Assembly (NCBI GenBank): GCA_963717075.1
Contig: CAVQVI010000007.1
Coordinates: forward strand, 372,001-436,000
Source: JBGOTP01 sp963717075
GTDB taxonomy: Bacteria; Acidobacteriota; Vicinamibacteria; Vicinamibacterales; CAVVIG01
DNA length: 64,000 nt
Direction of reading: 5' to 3'
Below are positions 19,438-28,151 of this stretch, piece by piece. The translations under genes were made by a program, and so were the position numbers. How positions within the stretch are numbered: position 1 is the first letter of the stretch; each line of letters begins with the position of its first letter. The notes beneath the pieces were generated by a model. It did not search any database and was not told the origin of the DNA. It saw only the letters and a program-made list of their open reading frames with translations.

Positions 19438-20702
19438 CCAGCGTGAGCGACGTGAGCGATCCCCGCTCCACGTCGCGGCCGGTCCGCATCCCGCCGCTTG
19501 CGTTCGAGTACTGGTACTACGCTCAGGCATTCTACGCCGTTCTGGGGTCCGCCCTGGGCGTGTCATTCAATTTCGTCGGAGTGTCGATGCTGGCGCTGCT
19601 GGCGATGTGTTGTGTTCTTCGAATGGGAAGCCGATCGACAACGGTCTGGACACCAATAGGGCTCCCACTGGCGTTCGGCGCGTCATATCTCGCTATACAA
19701 CTCCTCTTTTTCCGCGAACCCATAATGAGCGACGTCGTCCGATCACTCGTGCCCTGGATAATGGGCGTCGTTATTATTCAGTGCCTTGCCCTCAGACGAG
19801 GGTTCTTGCACCGTTTTACGATGGCGATGTTTGTGATCGGGCTTTGCACGTTGCCATATTTGACGTATCGCGGTTCTGCGACAAGACTTGGCCTCCAAAC
19901 GGGACTTGGCATTTCGAACCAAAACGACTTGGGTGCCTGGTTTGGCTTCTGCTGCTTGTACTTCGCTGTCCTGAGTCTGGAAACGCGCCGGTTGTCGGTT
20001 CGTTTGTTGTCGGGTATCGCGGCCATGGCCTGCCTGTATATCGTTGCTCTTACTGTCAGTCGCGCGCCGCTGCTCGCCGCGGCGGTCGGCATTGTGGTGG
20101 CGCTTCGACGCATGCTCAAGCATGGATTTTTTTCGATCCTCTCCCTCGCGGTCGTCGCATGGATTGCGTACGGATTCGGACTGTTTGACCGGTCAGGCTC
20201 TCTATATGCAGCCAGGGTCTTCGAAGAAACCGGCCGTTTTCTCATCTGGCCTGCCGCGATCGAGCGCTTTTTTACCTCTCCGCTTATGGGATTTGGCGGT
20301 TCCGATGTGGCAACATTCATTCCTCAAGCAAGCACGTTGGCGACGCCGCATAACCAGTTCATATTCATCGCGCTTGCCTCCGGGTTGCTGCCGCTCCTGC
20401 TCTTCGTGGCGTACTGGGTGCACTTGGGAGCTGAAGCAGTGCGGCTGAGTGCGCGTTCGCATGAGGATGCCGTGTTTCTCGTCCCCTTGTTCGTCTACGT
20501 GTGTCTGATTGGATTGGAGCTGAACCAACCCTATATGGCGCAGTGGGCCATGGCAACAACTGGCACCTTAGGTGCCGCCGGATTTCTCCTGAGAGCGCAA
20601 CGGCGGTCGGCCGCCCAGCGGGCGCACAGAGAGGAACGGGGGCGCAAGAGTCCGTCAATCCTGTCGAACAGAGCGAGAGCGTTAGGCATGCCTCACAGAT
20701 GA
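19374..20702 (+). CDS. O-antigen ligase/polymerase (Wzy_C-type) membrane protein
   Basis: A polytopic inner-membrane protein with about ten to twelve hydrophobic segments, for example GVSMLALLAMCCVL, VIIQCLALRRGF and VAWIAYGFGLF. The family signature region is the large periplasmic loop: TGRFLIWPAAIERFFTSPLM, then GFGGSDVATFIP and STLATPHNQFIFIALASGLL. Such proteins join repeat units or ligate the polymer to an acceptor. The start is uncertain: ATG 19374 lies inside the truncated asparagine synthase, while GTG 19443 follows that gene's stop. The C-terminal ~40 residues are Arg-rich and cytoplasmic. Confidence 0.85.
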   Translation: MAVTDRKGRSALRTVAVPTRLASVSDVSDPRSTSRPVRIPPLAFEYWYYAQAFYAVLGSALGVSFNFVGVSMLALLAMCCVLRMGSRSTTVWTPIGLPLAFGASYLAIQLLFFREPIMSDVVRSLVPWIMGVVIIQCLALRRGFLHRFTMAMFVIGLCTLPYLTYRGSATRLGLQTGLGISNQNDLGAWFGFCCLYFAVLSLETRRLSVRLLSGIAAMACLYIVALTVSRAPLLAAAVGIVVALRRMLKHGFFSILSLAVVAWIAYGFGLFDRSGSLYAARVFEETGRFLIWPAAIERFFTSPLMGFGGSDVATFIPQASTLATPHNQFIFIALASGLLPLLLFVAYWVHLGAEAVRLSARSHEDAVFLVPLFVYVCLIGLELNQPYMAQWAMATTGTLGAAGFLLRAQRRSAAQRAHREERGRKSPSILSNRARALGMPHR

Positions 20703-20759
20703 TCTCATGTGCTCATCTCCTACATCGCGTGATTTCGAGAGCACTCGAGGCGTCCTTTA

Positions 20760-21266
20760 GTGGCGACTGAAGCAGAGCGAATTCTCGCCGAATACGCCCG
20801 TCGCGAACGGGAGCTGCCAATAGATCGGTATTCGCTCAGCCAGCCATACAATCTGTCTGCGTATCAGCAGAAGAGCTGCCTCCTTTTGAAGCTTCACGTG
20901 GGCGAAGGTGTGATGCCGCTTGAAGGGAAGACCATCCTGGACGTTGGCTGTGGTGAAGGTCAACAGTTGCGTGAGCTCATAAGTTGGGGCGCGCGGCGAG
21001 CGGACTTGGCCGGTATCGATCTCATCGAAAGCAGGTTTACACGTGCGCGCGCACGTGCCGGATGTCGCAGCGACGTGGGAGGTCCTGGCCCTGACCTGCG
21101 TCACGGCGATGCTTCATGTTTACCATGGGCCGCCGAGACGTTGGATATTGTTCATCGTAGATCAAGCGCAGGTCGCCACATTCCATCACGATGGGGGCCA
21201 TCCGTCAGCGACCGTGACGATCCAGACGTACGGAACCACTGTGGCGATGGAGGCGTCGATTTCTAG
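20760..21266 (+). pseudogene. Truncated class I SAM-dependent methyltransferase (copy 1)
   Basis: From GTG 20760 the ORF has a charged leader (RILAEYARRERELPIDRYSL), SAM motif I ILDVGCGEGQQL, the acidic strand LAGIDLIESR and the motif HGDASCLPW. After LDIVHRRSS (~138) the sequence stops matching its paralogue at 24.95 kb and runs on for about 30 unrelated residues. The missing part holds the remaining methyltransferase strands and the substrate region, so the product is probably inactive. The paralogue, at about 55-60% identity by eye, is complete. The next glycosyltransferase begins inside the unrelated tail. Confidence 0.75.
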
Positions 21267-22332
21267 CCCAAGAGATGTGGGGCTGATCGTTGTCGGCACG
21301 ATGCTGGGGTGTCACCCGGGTCGACCGATGACCGCGGGCGAGGACTTGGCGACTCGTCTGGCTCGCGTGGGCTATCACGTTACGATCACTTCCCGATATC
21401 GGTCTCGGGTATTACGCTTGGCCGACATTGCAAGAACGATCGTGGCCTGCCCCAACACAATCGATGTTCAGATCCTTCAAGTGTACAGTGGGCTCAGCTT
21501 CATTCTTGACGACGTGGCCAGCTGGCTCGGCCTACGAATGGGCCACAAACTTATTATGCACGTCCACGGAGGTGCCGTTCCGCAATTCATGGAACGCTAT
21601 CCTCGATGGACGGGTCGAGTCTTGCGCCGCGCGGATGCCATTGTCGTCCCGTCGCGATTTTTGGAACGTGCCATCGCCCGGTACGGTTTCACGGCTCATG
21701 TGATTCCCAACGCGGTCGATCTTTCTGCGTATCCTTATAGACATCGTCGGCAGCTTGCGCCTCGACTGCTGTGGATGCGGACGTTTCATCCAATTTATAA
21801 CCCAGAAATGGCAATTCGTGTTTTGGCTAGAGTTAAGCAAACGCACTCATTAGCGACACTCGTAATCGCAGGTCAAGATAAAGGAACAGAATCGGATGTG
21901 CGGCGGCTAGCCAGAGACCTAAACGTGGATCAGGCCGTTCGGTTTGCAGGGTTTCTGAACCTCGCCGCTAAAATACGCGAAGGAGGCGCTGCTGATATTT
22001 TTCTGAATACAAATCATATCGATAACACGCCGGTGAGTCTCATCGAGGCGTGTGCCATGGGCTTGCCGATCGTGACCACGAATGTGGGCGGCATATCTGA
22101 TCTCTTGGAACATCGCAAGACTGCGCTGTTTGTTAATGACAATGATGATGAAGCAATGGCTGAAGCAGTGGCGCAGTTACTCACACAACCCGATCTCGCT
22201 GGTTCCTTGTCGGCGGCGGGACGACATTTGGCAGAGCGGTTGTCGTGGGATCAGACGCGACATCATTGGGATGAACTCATCGCGATGTGTCGCGACGGCG
22301 CGAGGACCGAGGTTGAGGCGCGAGCGCAATAA
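21247..22332 (+). CDS. GT4-family glycosyltransferase (intact partner of the duplicated pair)
   Basis: A GT-B fold enzyme starting VGLIVVGTMLGCHPGRPMTA, with LIMHVHGGAVPQFMERY in the N-terminal domain, AHVIPNAVDLSAYPY at the hinge and RLLWMRTFHPIYNPEMA opening the C-terminal domain. The donor site is NTPVSLIEACAMGLPIVTTN (E-x7-E region). ATG 21247 or GTG 21277 could start it; the upstream sequence is shared with the broken end of the methyltransferase, so the true start is uncertain. A degenerate copy of the C-terminal half lies at 25.8-26.2 kb. Confidence 0.83.
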   Translation: MEASISSPRDVGLIVVGTMLGCHPGRPMTAGEDLATRLARVGYHVTITSRYRSRVLRLADIARTIVACPNTIDVQILQVYSGLSFILDDVASWLGLRMGHKLIMHVHGGAVPQFMERYPRWTGRVLRRADAIVVPSRFLERAIARYGFTAHVIPNAVDLSAYPYRHRRQLAPRLLWMRTFHPIYNPEMAIRVLARVKQTHSLATLVIAGQDKGTESDVRRLARDLNVDQAVRFAGFLNLAAKIREGGAADIFLNTNHIDNTPVSLIEACAMGLPIVTTNVGGISDLLEHRKTALFVNDNDDEAMAEAVAQLLTQPDLAGSLSAAGRHLAERLSWDQTRHHWDELIAMCRDGARTEVEARAQ

Positions 22333-22392
22333 CCTGCCAGTCGTGGACATTGTTGATAAATCGACCCGCGCGGCAGTGCGGCGGGATGGCAT

Positions 22393-23799
22393 GTGACAGA
22401 AATACTTGAGAGGATCTACTCTGTTAGCCCCGTATGGGCGCAACAGGCGATGATTGGGGCTTACGGCCGGTGGTGGTATCGTCGACGGCTTGGCGGCGCG
22501 TTTCAGCGCTTGGTAGCGGAATTCGAGTCGCGTGAAGGCTGGACGCGGGACCAATTTCGCTCCTATCAGGAGCAGCGATTGGGCGAGCTGCTCGAGGTAG
22601 CGAGAGCATCGCCTTATTACCGTTCGGTATTCGCTCAGGCCGGAATCACTTCAGAGACAGATCCTTTCGAAGCACTTTCCAGGTTGCCATTACTATCCAA
22701 AGAGACGCTGCGAACTCGCGCCGAGGATTTGCTGACCGTGACGCGTCTACCGCCGCGGACGCTCGTGTTCAAGTCCAGCGGCACGACGGGAACGCCCAGC
22801 CAAATCTATTACACACCAGAATTTCATGGCTTGGAATTGGCTGCGCCAGAAACGCGCAATTTGCGTTGGGCTGGCCTGACTTATCGTCATCGTCGAGTCA
22901 TGTTTGGAGCCCGTAAGGTCTGTCGCGTTGGTCAAAAGAAGCCTCCCTTCTGGCGCTTGAGCGCCGCCGAAAACCTCGCCTATTTGTCCATCTATCATCT
23001 CTCTCCTAACACGCTGCCGTCATATGTGGATTTTCTTCGTGCTTATCATCCGTCCGTTGTGATGGGATATCCGAGCGCTTTACACACTGTGGCGCGGTAT
23101 GCTCTTGAGACAGGTGACTTCCCCGCACCAGCAGACGCGGTCTTTACCATGTCCGAGACATTGACTGAACAGGCCAGACACAGCATCGAGGCCGCATGGA
23201 GATGCAAGATATACGATCGGTATGGCGCTGTAGAAGGATGTGTGCTGGTGACCGAATGCGCGGAGAATCGATACCATGTGAGCCCTGACGTGGGCATCGT
23301 AGAGATACTGCGTAATGATGGTACGCCAGCGGGGCCTGCAGAGTTGGGGCAGTTGATTTGTACGGGGTTGCACAACGCACTCCAACCCTTGATTCGTTAC
23401 GCGATCGGGGACGTGGCGCGTTGGGCTGTCAACCAGGACTGCCCGTGCGGACGGCAGATGCCGATTCTCGAAGGGATTGAGGGCCGTTTTGAGGACATGT
23501 GCTATACAGCCCATGGTGAATTCCTACGATTTGACACGGTATTTAAGGGCGTAAAGAACATCCGCGAGGCTCAGGTGGTGCAGGAGGCGCTGGATCAGTT
23601 TGCCATTGACGTCGTCCCCGCAGACCGCTTTGGGGAAGATGATATCGAGGCAATTCGGCGTAACATGCGTTCACATGTTGGCAATGTGCGAGTGCAGGTC
23701 AGAGCAATCGAGCGCATTGCCCGGACGGCCTCCGGCAAGTTCAAGGCCGTAGTTTGTCAGCTCTCGACCGAAGAGAAGGAACGGATTCGACCGCGATGA
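22393..23799 (+). CDS. CapK-like phenylacetate-CoA ligase family (adenylate-forming) protein
   Basis: A 468-residue member of the PaaK/CapK branch of the ANL superfamily. It shows the P-loop FKSSGTTGTPSQIYYTP (~118), MSETLTEQARHSIE and YDRYGAVEGC (motif for adenylate binding), and the small C-terminal domain ending ARTASGKFKAVV with the catalytic lysine. A CPCG pair (NQDCPCGRQMP) near residue 355 is typical of the branch. In capsule loci such proteins probably activate a carboxylic acid for attachment to sugar; the acid is unknown. GTG 22393 is the start. The next gene overlaps by 4 bases (ATGA). Confidence 0.87.
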   Translation: MTEILERIYSVSPVWAQQAMIGAYGRWWYRRRLGGAFQRLVAEFESREGWTRDQFRSYQEQRLGELLEVARASPYYRSVFAQAGITSETDPFEALSRLPLLSKETLRTRAEDLLTVTRLPPRTLVFKSSGTTGTPSQIYYTPEFHGLELAAPETRNLRWAGLTYRHRRVMFGARKVCRVGQKKPPFWRLSAAENLAYLSIYHLSPNTLPSYVDFLRAYHPSVVMGYPSALHTVARYALETGDFPAPADAVFTMSETLTEQARHSIEAAWRCKIYDRYGAVEGCVLVTECAENRYHVSPDVGIVEILRNDGTPAGPAELGQLICTGLHNALQPLIRYAIGDVARWAVNQDCPCGRQMPILEGIEGRFEDMCYTAHGEFLRFDTVFKGVKNIREAQVVQEALDQFAIDVVPADRFGEDDIEAIRRNMRSHVGNVRVQVRAIERIARTASGKFKAVVCQLSTEEKERIRPR

Positions 23800-24956
23800 C
23801 TCCTGTCGTCTCTGTGATTGTCCCCTGTAGAAATGAGAAGGATCACATCGGTGGTTGTATTCGCTCGATGCTGTCACAGGAGCCCCCCGAAGGAGGCTTT
23901 GAGCTGATTGTCGCCGACGGTATGTCCACCGACGGCACACGTGAAATCCTTCGTCAGCTTGCTGAAGGCAACGCGTCCTTGCGTGTGATCGATAATCCCG
24001 GTCGAATTGTGTCAACTGGGCTGAACAAAGCGATTACGGCAGCAAGGGGTAGCATTATCATTCGCGCCGATGCCCATACGGAGTATGCCACTGACTATAT
24101 CCGCCAGTGTGTGAGCGTGTTACATGAAAGCGGCGCAGATAATGTCGGCGGTCCCTGGATCGCCGCACGTCACGGATATGTCGGCAGTGCCATCGCAGCG
24201 GTGTTTCATTCCAGGTTCGGGTCAGGTGGTGCGCGTGCGCATGACCCTGATTACGACGGTCTCGTAGACACCGTCTATCTTGGGTGTTGGCGACGAGACA
24301 CCCTTGATCGCATTGGGTGCTTTGACGAAGAACTCGTACGTAATCAGGATGATGAATTCAATTTGCGACTCACACGTGTAGGAGGAAGGATCTGGCAGTC
24401 TCCTCGCATAAGGAGCTGGTACTACCCGCGTGGCTCATTCTGGCAGCTGTTTCAGCAATATATGCAATACGGATACTGGAAAGTCCGTGTCATCCAGAAG
24501 CACCGTCTGCCTGCATCATGGCGTCATCTGGTTCCTGCGTTGTTCGTGTTGACAACGCTGTCGCTTCTCAGCGCGTCTCCTGTGTCATCGGCAGCCGTGT
24601 TGGGCGTCTACATAGTCTGCGGACTTTATCTCGGTTGCACGTTGGTGGCGTCGGTGATTGCGGCGATTCGATCCGAAGCGAAGCTCCTGCCCGTCCTGCC
24701 GCTTGTGTTTCTTTGCTTTCACATCGGATACGGATATGGTTTTCTTTGGGGGACCTTGGATTTCGTCATCCTGCGCCGGGCGCCAACAAATCGAATGTCC
24801 AAGATCAGTAGGCACGCCGACACATCACGTGGACACGAGCGGCGTGGATTCTACGACTTGGGATGGGAAAGGCATTTAGTCGGAGTCGAGGGCTCGCTGG
24901 TGGCACGTAAGTCTGGCTTCGCGGATTGGCAGAGCCGGGATAAAGCTGTTCCGTGA
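23796..24956 (+). CDS. GT2-family glycosyltransferase, ExoA-like, membrane-associated
   Basis: GT-A fold: VSVIVPCRNEKDHIGGCIRS at the start, LIVADGMSTDGTREIL, the metal-binding RADAHTEY in DxD position, and NQDDEFNLRLTRVGG as the acceptor/catalytic ED region. Two to three hydrophobic helices follow (LVPALFVLTTLSLLSA, GVYIVCGLYLGCTLVA, FLCFHIGYGYGFLWG), as in the succinoglycan enzyme ExoA. The start ATG 23796 overlaps the CapK stop. The last ~50 residues are hydrophilic and weakly conserved in appearance. Its stop overlaps the next methyltransferase start as GTGA. Confidence 0.88.
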   Translation: MTPVVSVIVPCRNEKDHIGGCIRSMLSQEPPEGGFELIVADGMSTDGTREILRQLAEGNASLRVIDNPGRIVSTGLNKAITAARGSIIIRADAHTEYATDYIRQCVSVLHESGADNVGGPWIAARHGYVGSAIAAVFHSRFGSGGARAHDPDYDGLVDTVYLGCWRRDTLDRIGCFDEELVRNQDDEFNLRLTRVGGRIWQSPRIRSWYYPRGSFWQLFQQYMQYGYWKVRVIQKHRLPASWRHLVPALFVLTTLSLLSASPVSSAAVLGVYIVCGLYLGCTLVASVIAAIRSEAKLLPVLPLVFLCFHIGYGYGFLWGTLDFVILRRAPTNRMSKISRHADTSRGHERRGFYDLGWERHLVGVEGSLVARKSGFADWQSRDKAVP

Positions 24957-25702
24957 CAACCAATGAAGTAGAGCGCATTCGCGCTGAATACACGCGGCGG
25001 GAAGAGAGCCTGCCCAAGGATTTTTATTCCCTGAGCCGGCCTGCCAATCTCTTTGCGCATCAGCAGAGGAACCGGGAGCTTTTGCAGCTATTGAACCGCG
25101 AACGTTTGATTCCTCTCGATGGGAAAAAAATTCTCGATGTGGGGTGTGGCGACGGCCAGCAGCTTCTGAACCTGGAGAGTTGGGGCGCACGACCCTCGGA
25201 TCTGGCCGGCATTGATCTCATCGAGTCGAGATTAGCTCGCGCTGTCGCGCGTTTCGGCGGACGTGGGCCTGAGGAGCGCCCAGAGCTGCGCGTGGGCGAC
25301 GCGTCCAGGCTTCCATGGCCGGACGGGACATTCGACATGGTTCATCAAAGCACTGTCTTCACATCAATCACCGACATCGGAATGAAGAGTGCAGTCGCCC
25401 GCGAAATCGTGAGAGTTCTGAAACCAGGCGGAGCAATGATTTGGTACGATTTTCTTTTCAGCAATCCTAAGAATCCACATGTCCGAGGAATTGGTGCACG
25501 CGAAATACGCTCCCTGTTTCCCGGGTGCGCGGTTCAACTGAAGAGAGTCACGCTGGCTCCGCCCATCGCCCGGCGTCTGGTGCCTATCACCTGGATTGGT
25601 TCGCTGATTCTGGAAAGGCTGTTCATCTTCAATACGCATTACTTAGCGATGATTCGAAAACCCGAGAGCGCTGGCCGACCCTCAGAGCGGCAACGTCATT
25701 GA
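24953..25702 (+). CDS. Class I SAM-dependent methyltransferase (copy 2, intact)
   Basis: Complete 249-residue enzyme starting at GTG 24953. Motif I is ILDVGCGDGQQL, the acidic strand is LAGIDLIESRLA, then LRVGDASRLPWPDGTFDMVH and the post-motif VLKPGGAMIWYDFLFSN. It probably methylates a sugar hydroxyl or a nucleotide-sugar intermediate. It shares its leader style (EYTRREESLPKDFYSL) with the broken copy at 20.8 kb. Downstream it is followed by a dead copy of the glycosyltransferase that follows copy 1, so the pair of genes was duplicated as a unit. Confidence 0.88.
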   Translation: MTTNEVERIRAEYTRREESLPKDFYSLSRPANLFAHQQRNRELLQLLNRERLIPLDGKKILDVGCGDGQQLLNLESWGARPSDLAGIDLIESRLARAVARFGGRGPEERPELRVGDASRLPWPDGTFDMVHQSTVFTSITDIGMKSAVAREIVRVLKPGGAMIWYDFLFSNPKNPHVRGIGAREIRSLFPGCAVQLKRVTLAPPIARRLVPITWIGSLILERLFIFNTHYLAMIRKPESAGRPSERQRH

Positions 25703-25792
25703 TGGATTCGTTCTCGCACACACAGACTCTGTTGTGCCGGCCCAATGGTAGTGCGCAACCCTGGTTACCTCACGACAAAGTCGTGCGAGAGA

Positions 25793-26204
25793 CGACGCTT
25801 GTCATTGCGGCCCAGGGCAAAGGACTGCAGGAGGCCGTCCGTCGGCTCGCACGCAAGCTTGGGGATGAACGGATATTCTTCTCGAGCACCGCGTAGACAA
25901 TATGCCGGTCAGCATCATCGAGGCCTGCGCGATGGGCCTGCCCGTTGTGGCGACCAACGTCGATGGCATACCTGATATCCTGACTGACAATGAAACGAAC
26001 CTGCTCGTGCCTGATGACGATGATGAGACCATGGCGACCGCTGTTCTGCGTCTGTTACCGGACCGGAACCTCGACCGTCGACTTTCGGCGAAGAATCGAA
26101 AACTGGCAGAGCCTTCTTCGTGGGAGCACGTCCGACCACAGTGGGAGCGGCTATTTGCGACAATCGTGGCCGATTCGGACAGTGGGGTCCCACATCGCCT
26201 GTAA
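25793..26204 (+). pseudogene. Degenerate GT4 C-terminal fragment (paralogue of 21.2 kb gene)
   Basis: The first piece reads TLVIAAQGKGLQEAVRRLAR, matching TLVIAGQDKGTESDVRRLAR of the intact gene. After KLGDE (~25871) the frame changes and about 20 residues are missing. The second piece reads DILLEHRVDNMPVSIIEACA and continues MGLPVVATNVDGIPDIL to a stop at 26204. The whole N-terminal domain is absent. It cannot be a functional transferase. It lies directly after the intact methyltransferase. Confidence 0.8.
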
Positions 26205-26241
26205 AGGCGGCAGCGTGCATCCGTTACCGACTGCATGAAGG

Positions 26242-27358
26242 ATGACTTTATTGCGACATTTGATGGTCTTCGCCCTTGTGGCCGTCTGCGCATGCGGCAG
26301 CCGGAGCCCCACGTCACCGAGCAGCGGGTCACCGCTGACCGCTTACGTTTCGACCACGGGGAGTAATGGGAACGACGGAACCATAACGGCTCCATGGTTG
26401 ACACTTGGCTATGCGGTGAGCCAATTGAAGGCCGGCGACACACTCTACATACGCGGCGGTACCTATACCGGATCGGCGAATACGATTAACGATACCCTCG
26501 GTCCTGTGTCGAGCGGCACGTCATGGGCCAACGCGATCACGATTGCGGGGTATCCCGGCGAGACGGTCACGATTCAACCTCCTGGGACAGACGGGATTCA
26601 CCTCTCGAACAGCGTCCACCGCTACATCATTTTCCAAGATGTGACGGTTGATGGCTCGCTCGGCAGGAGCAAGAGTATTTCCGCGATTGTTTTTCTGGAA
26701 AATCAGACCTACATTCGGTTTCTGCGGGTCCAGGTGATGAATGCATGGGCGACCGGCTTCGACATCTTCGGCGGTTCGTTCAACGAAGTCATCAGTTCTA
26801 GCGTGCATGACAATGGCCGGAGCGGGGTTGAAGGCGGTTCAACGGTTGGCGGCGGCGGAAACTTTGGATATGGATTCTACGTCGTTGCGACGGACAATCT
26901 CTTTGAGGGAAACGACGTCTATCGCAATGGCGGCTATGGATTTCAAGTCGCCAACGACCGAAACACCATCCGGAAGAACAGGATTCACGACAATGGAGTT
27001 TACGGCGGCACTAATTATGGCGTTGAGCTGGGGCTCGGGTACCGCCCCCTCGACCAATGGAAGTGTCGTCTCAGACAACCTGATCTACGGCAATCGTGGT
27101 GGGATTCTCGTTTACACGAACAGCTCCAACACGGGTATCTACAACAACACGATCTACAATAACGGCCCTGCTGGCGCGATCGATGTGCAATACATCGCGG
27201 GTGACGTGACGATTGAAAACAACACTCTCTATGGGAATACCATCAATGCCATCACCAATAATGGGGGGTTCTCTGGCGGCTCGATCCGCCAAAGTAACAA
27301 TCTGTTCGGCGCGACGGTGTCACCTCTCCCGCTGCACGTTCGTTTTGCGATGTGGTGA
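26242..27358 (+). pseudogene. Right-handed beta-helix protein (copy A), one frameshift
   Basis: A secreted protein of about 370 residues if repaired. The N-terminus has a signal peptide with a possible lipobox (ALVAVCACGS). The body starts AYVSTTGSNGNDGTITAPW, typical of PL-6/PbH1-type beta-helix proteins that bind or cleave acidic polysaccharides; PbH1-like coils include NLFEGNDVYRNGGYGFQV and NTIRKNRIHDNGVYGG. One extra T near 27040 (GGGTACC against GGGACC in copy B) shifts the frame after LGLG. The correct tail STNGSVVSDNLIYGNRGG runs to 27358. No catalytic residue can be assigned. The start could be ATG 26242 or TTG 26251. Confidence 0.8.
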
Positions 27359-27424
27359 AGCTCCACCTCCACCTCTATTGCAGCATCAAATCGACATTGC
27401 AGTCTCTCAGTAGTTGATGCAAGA
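26388..27424 (+). repeat. Inverted repeat arm A (beta-helix coding sequence plus 3' flank)
   Basis: This arm matches the reverse complement of 28152-29196. The match begins where the signal-peptide regions differ and ends at GTTGATGCAAGA, about 65 bases past the stop codon. Because the non-coding 3' flank (CTCCACCTCCACCTC...) is shared too, the duplication copied DNA, not just a conserved domain. Differences are scattered single bases plus the one-base insertion near 27040. Confidence 0.85.
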
Positions 27425-27518
27425 TGGATTTGGATTCTACGTCGTTGCGACGGACACTCTCCTCGAGGGAAACGACGTCTATCGCAATGGCGGCTATGGA
27501 TTTCAAGTCGCCAATGTG
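27425..27518 (+). repeat. Third partial copy of the beta-helix sequence
   Basis: About 94 bases immediately after arm A repeat the part of the gene encoding FYVVATD..LEGNDVYRNGG and FQVAN, in the same orientation as copy A (compare 26870-26960). It has no start or end of its own and breaks off at GTCGCCAATGTGAC. It carries the copy B-like word ACTCTCCTCGAGGG instead of copy A's AATCTCTTTGAGGG, so it is a mosaic or an older copy. Confidence 0.8.
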
Positions 27519-27545
27519 ACGTGCCTGGGTTCTTCGGACCAGCCA

Positions 27546-27764
27546 TTACTGGAAAATGGCGCCAGATAACGTCGTCCGTTCTGGGTTCTGTTCTTCTTGG
27601 GCAGCGTGAGCCGGCCCTGCCAGCGAGCGCCCTCCGTCACGATCAGCTCCACCGGCCGCTTTGAATTCCCGCGGCGTCAGATAGCCGAGACTCGAATGAG
27701 GCCGGACTTCGCTGTCGTGCCGGCGCCATTGCTCGATGCCGACTCTCGCACGACTCTGGACCAA
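27546..27764 (-). mobile_element. IS3-family transposase fragment (C-terminal end of OrfB)
   Basis: The minus-strand frame reads EQWRRHDSEVRPHSSLGYLT and PREF, the hallmark C-terminal motif of IS3-group integrase-type transposases. Only the last ~35 residues of that domain are present, followed by a non-conserved tail. The DDE catalytic residues upstream are missing. This is debris, not a mobile element. Confidence 0.75.
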
Positions 27765-27774
27765 CCCCGGCCAT

Positions 27775-27955
27775 TTCCCCGACGGAGTCCACCGACTCCC
27801 CGCCGGCGCGGGCGCCGAGCGCGAGCGCCGGCGAGCTGTATCGCGAGCTCATTGCAGAGGCCGTCGGTCGTGGGCGCAATGCCGTCGCCATCTATCAGGA
27901 CCTCGTCGACGACCACGGCTTCACCTCGGAAATTGCCGCCTTCACTGTCCATTAA
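27775..27955 (+). mobile_element. IS21-family IstA transposase fragment
   Basis: The + strand frame reads ELYRELIAEAVGRGRNAVAI and YQDLVDDHGF, matching the N-terminal region of IS21 IstA proteins. It ends at a TAA (27953-27955) after about 60 codons, before the DDE domain. It abuts the IS3 fragment head to head. The bases 27956-28151 that follow hold no assignable gene. Confidence 0.65.
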
Positions 27956-28151
27956 TTGCCGGTTTTGAACTGTCCCACCGAGGCCATATGGAATGGTGGT
28001 ATTGGGAGTTCCATCGGAATGGTGCAGTTCTGAACGCGCTGGTAGACGCCCTGCAATGCGATTTTCTGGAACACGAGTGCAATGCGAGACCAGATAAGGG
28101 ATATTTGGAGACAAGGCTTGAGACGAGAAACGTACAGCATGATAGCCACAC

